Source: Atrichornis clamosus (lineage: Eukaryota; Chordata; Aves; Passeriformes; Menuridae). From it: DNA of 64,000 bases. The notes beneath the pieces were generated by a model, which ran no database searches, had not been told where the DNA came from, and saw only the letters and a program-made list of their open reading frames with translations. The stretch is taken from positions 1 to 64,000 of the forward strand of contig WBMZ01002648.1 of assembly GCA_013400975.1 (NCBI GenBank), written 5' to 3'. Position numbers and translations under genes: made by a program. Shown here piece by piece: positions 22,201 through 33,835 of this stretch. Within the stretch, counting starts at the first letter, position 1. The number at the start of each line of letters is the position of its first letter.

Positions 22201-25200
22201 CTGTGCTTCAACTCTAAATAAAATCCCAAATTTAAATATATTTTATCTGTAAAGGAATACATACCAAGGCAGGTTAAGGTGAAAATCTGCTCCTTAATAA
22301 TAATTTTCTATTTTGGGATCCTCCAATCAAGTTCAATAGAAAATTACACCCCAAACATTCAATGCTATGGGATAGTTCGACAAGTGTAACAGGGATATGC
22401 TATATTAATGTTTTATTATAGTCCATAAATTTAAAACTAATCACCACATAGCCCTATTATTTTCTGTTGGATGCCTACAATCTTCATATTCGTTAAATGT
22501 TCTATAGATCATCTTCAGGGAGCAAAGGTTCCTCTCAATCTGTGACTGTAAGTTTCAAGGCACCACAACCTTAACTTCATTAAAACTCTTGTTACAGGTG
22601 TTATTTTACCTAGCACTGCAATCAGATCCTGTGCTGGGAACAGCTGACTGGACCTGCTGTAGGGTCTCTAAGCCCCAGAGCTTCTGTAAGGTCCAGCTAT
22701 TCTGAGTTTTTACCAGTCAGTGTCTTTAGAGCAGTGTCCTCAAGTTTCCCCATGCAGCTACAAAGCAATTAAAGCAACTCAGCATCTGTATGGGTTTTGT
22801 ACTATTCATCTCTATTATTCAAACTGATCTCAGTTCTACTTTTGCTGTTTCTATCCTTGAGGGAAACAGAATCAACTTTGCAATTCCAGAGCAAGATTTG
22901 TAACACGATGTATTAGCATAAGCTGCTGTAGAGACTATGGCTGGATCTGCACACCCACTGTGAACAGGGGCTGTGCAAAACAATGGAAAGCAAGACACAG
23001 CCTCCAACATACCAAGTCAGAACTTCATGGTTGATTTAGTGACTCAACTCTTGCTTAATCCTTCTCAAATTATTCTTGAACTAGCTGGTGTGGAAGAGAA
23101 TGAGTCAGAAGTTTCTTGCGTATTTCATCTCCATCCTTACCAGCATAGGGAAAGCAAGCAAGCAAAGAAAAAGAGTGAATTGACAATGGCAGTGTTTACA
23201 AACAAAATCAAAACTAACCTGGTTAATAGTCCAGTTCCTCCTTATACCCTAAACTAACACAAAAGCTGCCCACCGTCCTGACATGGCGATCCACTTTTAT
23301 TGCCCTCATTCAGTGTGAACAGCAGTTGCTTCAGTTCTAGCTAGGGCTTGTTGCAGGTAGTCCAGATGTAGACATCTCCAATGTGATCCATTTCTCCAAC
23401 TGTCCTGCACTACTGCAGTGTAATTTTAAGCCTATTTAGCCAATGAAGGCAATGCAAAAGGCAACAACAAGGCAATATTAGTGTACTGATCCTCACTCCT
23501 GCCTGTGGGGAGCTTAACAGAATAATTTTGGCTTTTCAGGTCACAGGTAGCAAAAGACCAAATATCTGAACCACCACCTTGACCCTTATAGCATTGCATT
23601 GGTCAGGCATCCCACTTTGTTCCAGTTCTGCCAATTTAAATAGTATGATCTCTAAAGGGAGTTATTGCTTTATCTCACAAAATGACTGCATTTTAACAGC
23701 CCTTCAACAACAAATTCAAAAAAATTACTGCTTGCTGAGTGCCTGCAAGTAGAAATTGAAAGCCCAAGCAACTAAAAGCATTTCTTCATCTTATGAAACT
23801 CAAGGCATCATATGTATAATGAAATGCCATTAAAGATATTTGTTACTGTAATACAGAGAAAGTAAGTTAATCAGAAATAACACAAATGTCAGAAGAACAC
23901 AAGGTGGTAGCAAGGAAGCTTTTCATTTTTGTCCTGAGGGGTAGTAGCCATGCACTGGGGGAGCAATTTACCAACATAATGCAATAGCTCAAAAACACTT
24001 TTAGTAGTCTATACAATATATAAATCTATACACACTCTACCCTACAGGAAAACTGGTCACAGAGAAAGCAAAAGACAGATCACAAAGTAGCTGCATATGC
24101 TTATAATAGGTAAAATGTAAGACTCTTCTTTCTGACCATACCTACCTGAACTTTGTTAATGTCAACAGGAACAGAAAAAGAGCCTGCTCCCTCCAAAATG
24201 GCCAGAGCACTACCCTAGATTTAAAAGCAGTGCATATTCCCAGTACTATTGGGAATTAGCATGTCTAATGGATAGGGCAACAAGACAATTGATTAGTTGT
24301 ATTATTTTCTTTTGTCTACATAATCAATGGAATTCAACAAAGATTTCCAATCTGGGACAAAACCAAGGACAAAATACATTTGTTTCATCTCATATCACCC
24401 ACACATCAGCTCCTTCTCAATAATAACATCAAATAATAAAAAGAAAATTTGAGACTCTAGAGACCTGAAAAAAATCCCAACAGCTCAACTAGCAGACCTT
24501 AAGATGTGATGTTAAAAGAAAACCAAACCACCATAGTATTACACTCGTAGCCTTGCTCAAAACATTTTTAGCATAAGAGCATGTTCGTAACTTGTTTTGG
24601 AAAAGGAAACAAAACAATTCTTTTGCTTTATAATATTAAAAATTCAAACAGAGTATTACACTAACAAAGGGCAATTTCCAGACATATTAGTAACAATGGT
24701 AGAAAGTCCATGTAACCTTAAATTCTTAATGTTTTCTAATGTCTGTGTTATCCTACTAAAATCAAATGGAACATCAGGGCCTTTTGTAGAAGACATGCTC
24801 CTCTTGCTCCAGTGACCTTTTCTCCAGTGCTTCTTGTAGTGCTCACCGCTGGGCTTAAATAATTAAACACACCTAAGCCTGAAGTGAGTTCAAAAATGCA
24901 CCTACATTTGAAAAGTACTATTTAGACAATTTGTAGAAGAACTGGAGGCCAAATATTTATTCTCATAAACTGACATCCTTATTGGAAGTACCTACTCATT
25001 TCCATTGCCCAAGGGTCTGGACAAAATCATGAAAGCAGCCTTCTAGTACACCAATTACAGTTAAACAATATGGAAAGAAAGACAGACAACTATCAGTAAC
25101 ATTCAAAAGGAAAATAATTTAAGTGTTAAAAGCTCAGGCAGTTTCTAATAAAAAAGGAGGGCACTCACTGTACAATAGACACTAAACTTGGACAAAATAA

Positions 25201-26605
25201 CCTTAGGAAACAATTACTTATGATACATTTAGAAATGAGTGGTAATTTTTCAAATAGATTTAGGAAAACCGTAACATGCCAAAATGCACTCTCCTCCCTC
25301 AATAATAACACAAAATTCACTATCAGCAGCAAAATTCTCTTCCACAGCTCTCATCAGAGCAGTAACTTTATCCATCTCTACTTCCTCTGCATACTCAAGG
25401 CCATGACTTTATAGTATTCTGCTACAGTTTCCCTCCCCATATCCAAAAGCATAAAGAGAAGGGTGGTTTTGGGGAATCATATTTCCTGCTGACACCACCA
25501 CAAATATTTCAAGTTGGCTCATTCCTAGACTGAGACAACGATGTAGGTTTATGTCACAGACAGACAAGGCATGATGAAATAAGTTAGGCTTTTCCACTGC
25601 CAGACCTCAAGAACTTCCATTATGCTCCAGACGAAAAAGTTATTGAAATGTTACTGATTCACAGCAAAGCTTTGATTTCAAATGGAAAATTTCATTACAC
25701 AAATTAAGTATTTTGGATAGACATTTTATTAAGTTTCTCCTATCTTTCTACATTCTGTAAATGTCTAATAGAACACATATATCCTATATGTTTAATGAGA
25801 CAGGTGTGGAACTTCTCTATTCATCTAAATGAAAAGAAAGATTTTTGCATCTCCGCCTACTTCATAAAATAATATAATAAGAAGAATTAAGGCAGATTAG
25901 TAGACTCTTTTAGGCAGCTTAAGACCCTTAAGTACACACTCCCAAACCAAGTATTTATAATAAAAGAAGTCTCCTAGTTACCTCTCTCAACTGTCACTGT
26001 TGTCAGTATTGCATAAAGCTGCTTAAACTGTAAAGCTGATTGTCAAGGGAATCCCAGTCTGAAGGGATCTTTTGTGGTCTGAAAGGGTTGTGACTTCTGT
26101 AAAAGGAGGGCATCGGGTTACTGCAGCAAGCCCTGAATATCCATGACAAGGGAGCAAAAGGAAAGCTAACAAGTCAGGCTATACTGTCTCTCCCTTAACA
26201 CTTACCACTCATCTAAATCGCAAGGCAGGACAGAGCCAAGGAGGACTAGGGCAATCCCTGCTTCCCGAGGCCACTTTGCTCTCCAGTAAACAGCACAGAC
26301 CCTCTCCTGCAGGTCACGGGAAAACAAGAAATACCTCTGAGCAATGCTACCATGCACAGCCCACTCTACTGTAAGCATCCACTGAAATTTCACAGGCAAA
26401 AAACGACGTGGATCAGGTGTGACATGAAATATGAAGAGGAGAAAGAAAAGTATTTACTTCCTGATGGCCAGGTTACATTAATCCATCCATACATTAATTT
26501 AGCCAAATTCCTCTGCATATTTAAAGCTGATAATATAAAGCCATTTGTGATTTTTTTAGTTGCCAAAGATGGTAAAAGCTTACACGGTTCTGGCTTACAT
26601 TTTTC

Positions 26606-26687
26606 GCTGGAAGGCATAAAAATTGTCACAGCCAGATANTGCTGGAAGGCGTGGGTGTTTACATAAAAATTGTCACAGCCAGATATT
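26606..26687. repeat. Imperfect direct duplication spanning an N
   Basis: The string gctggaaggc occurs at 26606-26615 and 26641-26650. A 24-base string beginning cataaaaattgtc occurs at 26615-26638 and again at 26662-26685. The second unit carries about 12 extra bases. The single N at 26639 lies exactly at the end of the first unit. It may be a real short tandem duplication with one base uncalled, or two overlapping contig ends joined wrongly. Confidence 0.85.
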
Positions 26688-27970
26688 CTAAGGTGTAGTC
26701 CACGAATTCCAGAAATCATAATATTTTCTTTTCCAGAAATGAAAATATCTATCCATTCAGCTCTGTTGTATGATACAAATTTCCGATGTATTGATCACTT
26801 GATTTGCCTTTATGTCTGGATGCTTTGTCTCTTGCATACCTACACATTAAATTACCTCTTCTGCATGCCTCAGTTTGTTTCAGGCTTTCTGAATTCACCT
26901 GATGCTAACATTATTAACCCACCACTACCAGAATTCTCACAAAAATCCCATCTAAACTCAATTTGAGTATATGCTCATGAGAACTTCTAACCACATCTTG
27001 TTTTCCTAGGCCTGCACATTTCTCCAGTTCATACACTCTTTTCACCCAAATGTGGTCCAAAGTATGTCTCTCCTCTCATTTGTTTTCTAAACTAGATTGC
27101 ACTACCACTCAAGAGGAATGATTGCATAGCTGAACAGATAAAGAACATGACTTTAATATTTACAACCCCATTGCAATACAATAATTGACGAGTCTGTGGT
27201 GAAATAGTACTTCCACAAAGTTATGTTCTGACATGATTTTTATGTTTATTTAATATATATTCCTTTACTTAAACTGCAGCTCAAATTTTCTAGCCAAGTC
27301 CAAGCCTTAAGTTTTCAAAGCTTTTTTTCAAGTGATCTTCAAATCCCTTATGGAGTTTTCATAATGCCACTCCTGTTATTAGCCTTGTTCAAAATAAAAA
27401 TGTCAACTTGAGACCTGACTTATTTCTGAAGCATATGCTTGAGATGCTTGAAAGAACACTCTACAACCCATTTTCCCCCAGCCAAACCGCTAAAATACAC
27501 TTTGCATGCAAAATTAAAATTTTCTTCCACATGCAGTCTGAACAATGCAATCCCTACTTACACTCTTGTAAGAATATGAAACTTCTTTTGTCTTTGGGGT
27601 AATCTCTTACTTTGAGTTCACCTCATTCCACTCTTTTCTCTCTAGTTTTTCCTATTGAATCTTCAGCTTTCCAGAAACCAACTACACTTGCAGGTTTTAA
27701 ATAAGTAGATAGTTTAGCTTCAAAGTGCATAATTTTCTTCCTGAAATAACCGAGAGTATAGTGAAGATGTATAGGTTTACATGAAATGCACAGTTATTGT
27801 GAGTGGCTCTGGGGAAAATGAAAAATAGGTTGAAAAAAAATCACAGTCCCAATGTGAGAGCCTCTGTAGAAAGGCCTAACCTCAGAACATTCACCTTCTC
27901 TTTTTCCCTTCAACTAGAAGCTACAAATGATGCTTTCAACAATGCTTAACAGATGAATAGTAAGTGGTGA

Positions 27971-27997
27971 GGGGGGGAAAAAAAAAAAAAAAAAAAT
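27971..27997. repeat. G7A20 homopurine tract
   Basis: Seven G are followed by twenty A on the plus strand. No processed pseudogene or LINE is recognisable upstream, so this is listed as a simple homopurine tract, and run length in draft sequence is uncertain. Confidence 0.85.
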
Positions 27998-30900
27998 CAC
28001 ACCAACAAAGGAGTGCCGTTCCTAGGTTTACCTAATAATACCAAATTATGTCTAACGTGTTTAATAAGCTGGTGATGCACCAGATACTTAGTGTAGAAGT
28101 GTTGCTTTTCTTTCTCAGTTGCCAAATTATTCAGGGGCAGCAGAAAAAAGATTATGTACTGGTAGACAAATTCAAAAAAGCAAGCCAAGGTTCTCTAAAA
28201 AAAATGCCCACTGCTTGATAGCCCCATTTTGCACTGATAGCATTATCTCTTACAGCTAAACAAGAGATAGAGGGTGTCTCTTTTGCTCCCACAGGGAGCT
28301 AAATGAAATTGAGGAAGCATTGACAAAAAAAAAAGACTGTCCTCCCACCTCACTTGTCACCTTTCCTTCATACCAAATCAGCTATTTCAGCTACTCCAGC
28401 TATTTCAGGAACAGATATAACCCTGTTCCTACTCCTGTAAGCAGGACAAACAACAGGACTGGAATTGATTCTCTAATTACTAGAACATGCTGGACTTCAT
28501 GAGCCCTTGACATAAACTTAACCTACCAAAACAACATCATAAGTTATCAAGGAGGTTAGAATAGGCCTCATGGAAAAGCTCCTGGCCATGGGCTGCAAGC
28601 TGAAATATATGTAAAAAATGTAAGAACAGAAGCCCTTCCTGTCTGCAGTTATGAGGTTCATTTAAGCACTTTTGTTTTACACATTTCTGTTAGCCTTTGC
28701 AATGCACAGAATACAAAGAATACTTACCACCGATGGCCAGTTGAGTAAAGAAATGTTGGCAAATTACAAAACAATTGCTGTCTGTACAAAAACTTTTTTC
28801 TATACACATTGGGGGGAGACCTAGATTTCTTGCTACAGTTCTGCCTCTGCAGTATATGTTCTGAGAAAGAAAGTCTCCAGTTTCTGAAGAAATCTCTGCC
28901 CACCACCCTCCCCCAGGATCAATAGGATTCTACCTTATGTAACCACTCTAAGTTTGGCAGCAAGAGCTCTTACATGGCAGCATCTTGCAGATTCTGAGAA
29001 CAGAGAACAGTAAGTTTCCTCCTTAGCAATATGAAATGGCTGTAGAAAACTCAGCATACCACTGGGTCATTTGAATCTTAATTATGAGAACTATGCTACC
29101 ACAACCTTAGCAACCTGAAGAGTAACAGCCTCCAGCAGCAGATACCTGCCTATATATACACCATGCTCTCAACACTACACTTTTGGACCATTCTTGAAAG
29201 CTTTAATATCTAAACAAACCTCTTCTTTCCCTTATAAAATTCAAAAATACATGAGCTTTTGCATTAATTTGATAAAAATATCAGGAATTCACTACTAAAG
29301 GATGCCTTCTTGGCTACTTCAGTCTGTGAAAGGCCAAATAACAGGTAACACAATGGGTATCTTTCCTAGACTACTCAAGTAACAGTCTTTTTGAACTTAA
29401 AGTAAACAAATCTCCCTAACAACCTCATTTTCATGCTTTCAACTAGGAATACCACAGCCAGAAAATTAACTGGTTTTAGACTCAAAACTCTTAAGCAGCA
29501 TATTATTTACCATGTTTTCTTGCTAGCCCAGGAATGGTAATTTTGGACTCTTAAGTCTCCCTCACTTCTAAACCTTATCCTTTGACACAGAATGAAAAGA
29601 AATAAGAGAGTAATACAGGAAGGAGGAGGGGAGGGAATGTAATTTACTGCTGTCAACTAACTTGTCAATTGAAAGGATGTATTTGCAACTTCATTTCTTT
29701 TCCTCAGGTGGCAAAAAGTAAATTTTACTTACTATTAATTATTTTAAAGATATAAGAACCCTAACTCCACCTGCATGGATTTCTAGCGATCATACCATTT
29801 GTGAAAGAAGTACACATTCATAAGCAATGTGTTTACTGATAAACTACTCTTTTCTGCCTCCTTGTTGGAAAACCAGGCCAGTGTCATCACATTAGTGTAA
29901 GAGAATATTGCGGACCAACACAATGAGTCAGCAATCAAAATGACGTGTTCTGCCATCCCACGGAGCTTGTTCTTTTGGTTTAAGTCCGAAATTGCTGGTG
30001 CATCTCCTCTCACCCATCCTCCCCTTGCTTGCATGCCACTGCACTGCTCCAAGATTGTCTTACCAGTTGTCAGCCCAGCTTGTTTCAGAAGAAAGAAGGA
30101 ATTCATGTGTAAAGTACCCTGGGTCTCAGAAACACAGAAACATGTGCTGGAGAAGGTTAGTGCCTGGTTGGCTGACTTCAGCAACAAGAAAAGGAAGCTG
30201 CTCAATTAACTGGAACTAAGCAAAAAAGAAATTTCAGTTATCTTCCACTTATTCTTAAAACAACATTTAGACAATTCAGCTCATGAGAAGCTCATTGTAC
30301 CCACATTCCTACTGAGAGACTTTACCTACGACACACTCACTGCAAGACCTGTGCAGGCCTTCCTGTCATATTCCAGCAAGACGCACAATGTGTAGTGCAC
30401 TGAGCTCACACAAGCAGCCAAACAGCACAGAGGAGAAAGAATTTTCCACATTAGGTGAGACTGAAGGCGTATGTGGTATTACACTGTGAAATGCAATTGA
30501 AATTGAAGGGTCACTAGAATGAAACACTTGAATAAATTAACTGTTGGTTTGAGGTTTTTTTAAAAATAAAAAATCCACACACAGTCCAACTGGTGCTAAA
30601 GCCTGTTCCCACATAAAATCTGCTAGGAGTATTATTCATTTCCATTCTTGCCATAAAACTAACAATGGTTTTGGAAACCAAAATTGATCCTGTGATAACA
30701 TGTTATGTTACATACAATATCATGATATAAATATACAAACAAAAACAACAAATAGCAAGTGTGACAGTATAATTAAGAAATCAGATTTGAAATCCAGGAA
30801 AAGTTCTAACCTAAATCTACTGAACAAACAAAATTGGGAGATCACACGAAGAAGCACAAGGTTTTCTCTTCAGTGAGCCTGTTGAAATGCCAAATAACCA

Positions 30901-32435
30901 CCATTTTAGTCTGTATTATAAGGAGACAATACTGCATGTAAAAACTGGGATAAGAGATGATTAATAACAGCTGAACAACATAAAGAGAGTGATGACATAC
31001 TTCTGTTCCAGCACAGAGGTGAATGCTCTTCCACTCCATTTAGGACAACACTACTACATTATATTCCATACATCAGAATTCATAGAAATACAAGTGGAGA
31101 AAATGTGTCGCCTTTTTCCCCAGAACATGAAAGTTTCTTCTCCAAGCAAACATTTATCCCCTGCTTTCAACCAGTTAACAACTCTGCTTTGGTGGTCTCA
31201 TTCCATACTTCAATTCTAAAACACGGGTAAGGCTCTAAAAACCATGAGTTGTCATTTCTTCACACACACACACTTTTTCTTTCTAGTCCTCATTACAGAG
31301 AGACCATTCCCTATAGTTAAAAGAGAACATAGCTCATTGCCTGGTGAAATAGGTTCCTGTGGTACATGCAATGAGGGCTTGAGGGAAGTACAATGAGGGA
31401 AAACTATGGCAAACTGCCTCCTGCCCAGAAAGAGATCTGTTTGTCATAATCACATACAGCAAATCCACACGCAACACAGAAGCATCACTTCCAGAAAATG
31501 AGGGGAAACACACCTATAACCGGTTCTCCTTTCTTCCTTAATCCATCTTTAAAGCTATTATGCAAAACCAGTGGGAAATAGAGGGACTGACTGACAGGAT
31601 GCAATATCATAAAGTGATTTGATTACTCTGAAGCAGAGCCTTTTCATTAAGTTTTTAGCTTTACAACACAGGATCTATTACAAGAAGGGTCATTATACTT
31701 CCTTGTACCAAATAGATCATCCTATTTGATGTGCCCTTGTATTTATAAATCTGATGTAATTCCCCTTTTCTTTGCATACATTACAAATGTATACATACAT
31801 ATAGAAGCCCCTCAGCACCTGGTTATTCAGTAGAACTGTATTCTGATCCATGCTTTTTTACTTTAAATATCCAGCTATGCAGTATTTCAAAGAGATACCA
31901 TATTCTTCAATATTAGTCATTCATATTCATATAATTGAGAAGGCATGAGTACCTAGCAATTGCATTTGGAGAATGAAGCATCTTTGAAATGTATTTACAG
32001 ATGGTTTTCTTACCTCCTTGGGAGTGCTAAGTACTATCAGTGCAGCAATAAAAAAAATCCCAAACTCAACTACAAGAGCTCTGATTCTATTGCAGAGCAA
32101 TGGTATTTTATCTCTATTATTTAACGGAACAATGGGAAAAACTACAACAATCATACTCTTCCAGCAGAAGCTACATTGCTGAAAGGGTGTGCAGGGGGAA
32201 GATAAGTGCCAGGTTTAAAAACTGAGTGATATCACAGCAAAATGACTGATAGATCTCCAGAAATTCTGGAGTGCCATGAACCACGCTGGATGAGGCATTT
32301 ACTTTGGTCATTGGAGTGCCTAGTAGCGCCTTCATCTCAAAAATTAACAGTCCACAAGAAGTCATTTGTGATTAGCACTTTATACCATAAGAGCTATTAC
32401 CTTTTGGTCCTATGTATTTCATAAATTCTGTAACC

Positions 32436-32452
32436 AAAAAAAAAAAAAAAAA
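32436..32452. repeat. A17 homopolymer
   Basis: A run of 17 A follows ctgtaacc. There is no retroposed body upstream that I can recognise. Confidence 0.85.
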
Positions 32453-33399
32453 GAAAGCAGCATTCAAAAGGTTAATGAGAAGTAAACAGATGAACTTCAT
32501 CTAAGTGATGCACAAATCCACAAATTTCCATTCTGCTACCTTCTACATCAGCTAACAGCAGCAGAAGCAGCTTTTCACTTACATATTCATCATTCCAGAG
32601 CTGACTGAAATGCAGAGAAAAAAAACTAGACAAGATTTATTAAAATATGGAGGCTTCTATTGACGATACTGTATGAGCTATATTTCTTGCCCATTCCAGA
32701 TACTTTCCAAACATTTTAGCTTGTTTAATAAAAAGATTTCTTCTCCTAGAAATTCTAATACCTTTGAAATAAAAGGAGCTTTATAGTGCTATTTAACTAA
32801 CATTTTCCAACAGCCCTATAAGATTATTATTTTGCAAGCATTTTTACTGTGCAAATGGCAGGAGGAGAAGGAAAAAAGAAAAAAAATTACAGAAAAGGAA
32901 GCAAAAAGGGGATTCAAATTACAAGCACAGACTTTGCAAACACCACACTCCGTATATGCACCCAGTACTAATGTTTTAGCCTTTTTCCCCTCACTTCAAG
33001 CAAGCAAGCAGGAAACAAACAAGGAAATAGAAGGGGTAGGCAATCCCCTGGACTTACCTTTTCTACAGTTCCTCTATAAACTTCTCAGGAATAAATTTAA
33101 ATTCCTCCAGTTGTATTTGATTCTCTTAGCTTTTTTCTTTCTCGAGTCACACAGAAGCAAAACAATTAGTTTTCGGAGGTTCCATTTACTGCTCTTCAAA
33201 ACCCAGCAAAATGCGTCCAGGAGACTATGCCAAAAGTAAACCCAGAACTCAAAGGCAATTGGAAAAGGGAGCGTAAGGGGTTGCTGAAGGACCAGCTGTG
33301 AAATTCAGTAGCTTGAGCACAGAAATATCCTACTGTACAATATACCTGGCTTCTTGCTCACCAAAAAAACTGTAGTGCAAACTGTCAGTAGTAGCCTCC

Positions 33400-33780
33400 A
33401 ATAGCTGCTGTGTGTGCTGCAGATGGTATGTCTCACTGTTACCTTCCCAGATGGGTAGAGGATTCAGAGAGCAGCAAAACCAGGGGGTCGCCTCCAAACC
33501 AGGTGGATTGCCAGCCACTCATTCACTCAGTCCAATTAATCAAGACAAGAACAGCTCAGTCACCGGAGGTATCTCCTTCCAGGGTGCACAGGATTATGGC
33601 AAGGTTATTAATCTTGCTTTGCTGCATCCCCCCCACCCCCTACATTCAGCAGCCTGCACTGAGATGATTGCCAGCTCTGTCTCTGTCCCTGTTCTACTGC
33701 ATTTTGCTCAGCCCTCTGTTGCTGCAAGTGAAACACAGAGGAGGGAGGAATACTAATAAGGTGGTTAGCTACAGTTTCTT
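33400..33780. other. Slightly GC-richer patch of unknown role
   Basis: This patch has a more balanced composition than its surroundings and several overlapping open frames on both strands (up to 114 codons plus, 103 codons minus). None of the translations resembles a known family. On the minus strand it has an acceptor-like tttcacttgcag near 33729 and a donor-like GGGAAG|gtaaca near 33443. It could hold a noncoding exon or a regulatory element, but the sequence alone does not decide. Confidence 0.25.
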
Positions 33781-33798
33781 TAAGGCATTCTACATACT

Positions 33799-33835
33799 GT
33801 GTGTGCGTGTGTGTATACGTGCATGTGTGTGTGCA
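33799..33835. repeat. Compound TG-rich microsatellite
   Basis: Alternating TG/CG/TA dinucleotides with few interruptions run for about 37 bases, ending before cattttccg. It is purine-pyrimidine alternating throughout most of its length. Confidence 0.85.

Larger units (their letters stand above)
17546..33399. other. Long AT-rich stretch without a recognisable gene
   Basis: I find no gene, RNA gene or clear transposon in about 16 kb. It holds an (AAAAT)n-like patch at about 19171-19205, a short duplication around an N at 26606-26687, a G7A20 purine tract at 27971-27997, a short (CA)n at 31261-31273 and an A17 run at 32436-32452. The longest open frame (minus, 29783-30205, 140 codons) overlaps two open frames on the other strand and resembles no known family. 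A consensus splice donor AAG|gtaagt lies on the minus strand at 33058, but no coding frame leads into it. Confidence 0.5.

Noticed and set aside
22648..22696. An 8-bp inverted repeat CTGGACCT/AGGTCCAG with 33 bases between
   Set aside because: Arms this short at this distance are expected by chance many times in 64 kb.
32832..33239. A 135-codon plus-strand frame
   Set aside because: It is lysine- and phenylalanine-rich from A- and T-rich DNA, has no motif, and ends without splice or polyadenylation context.
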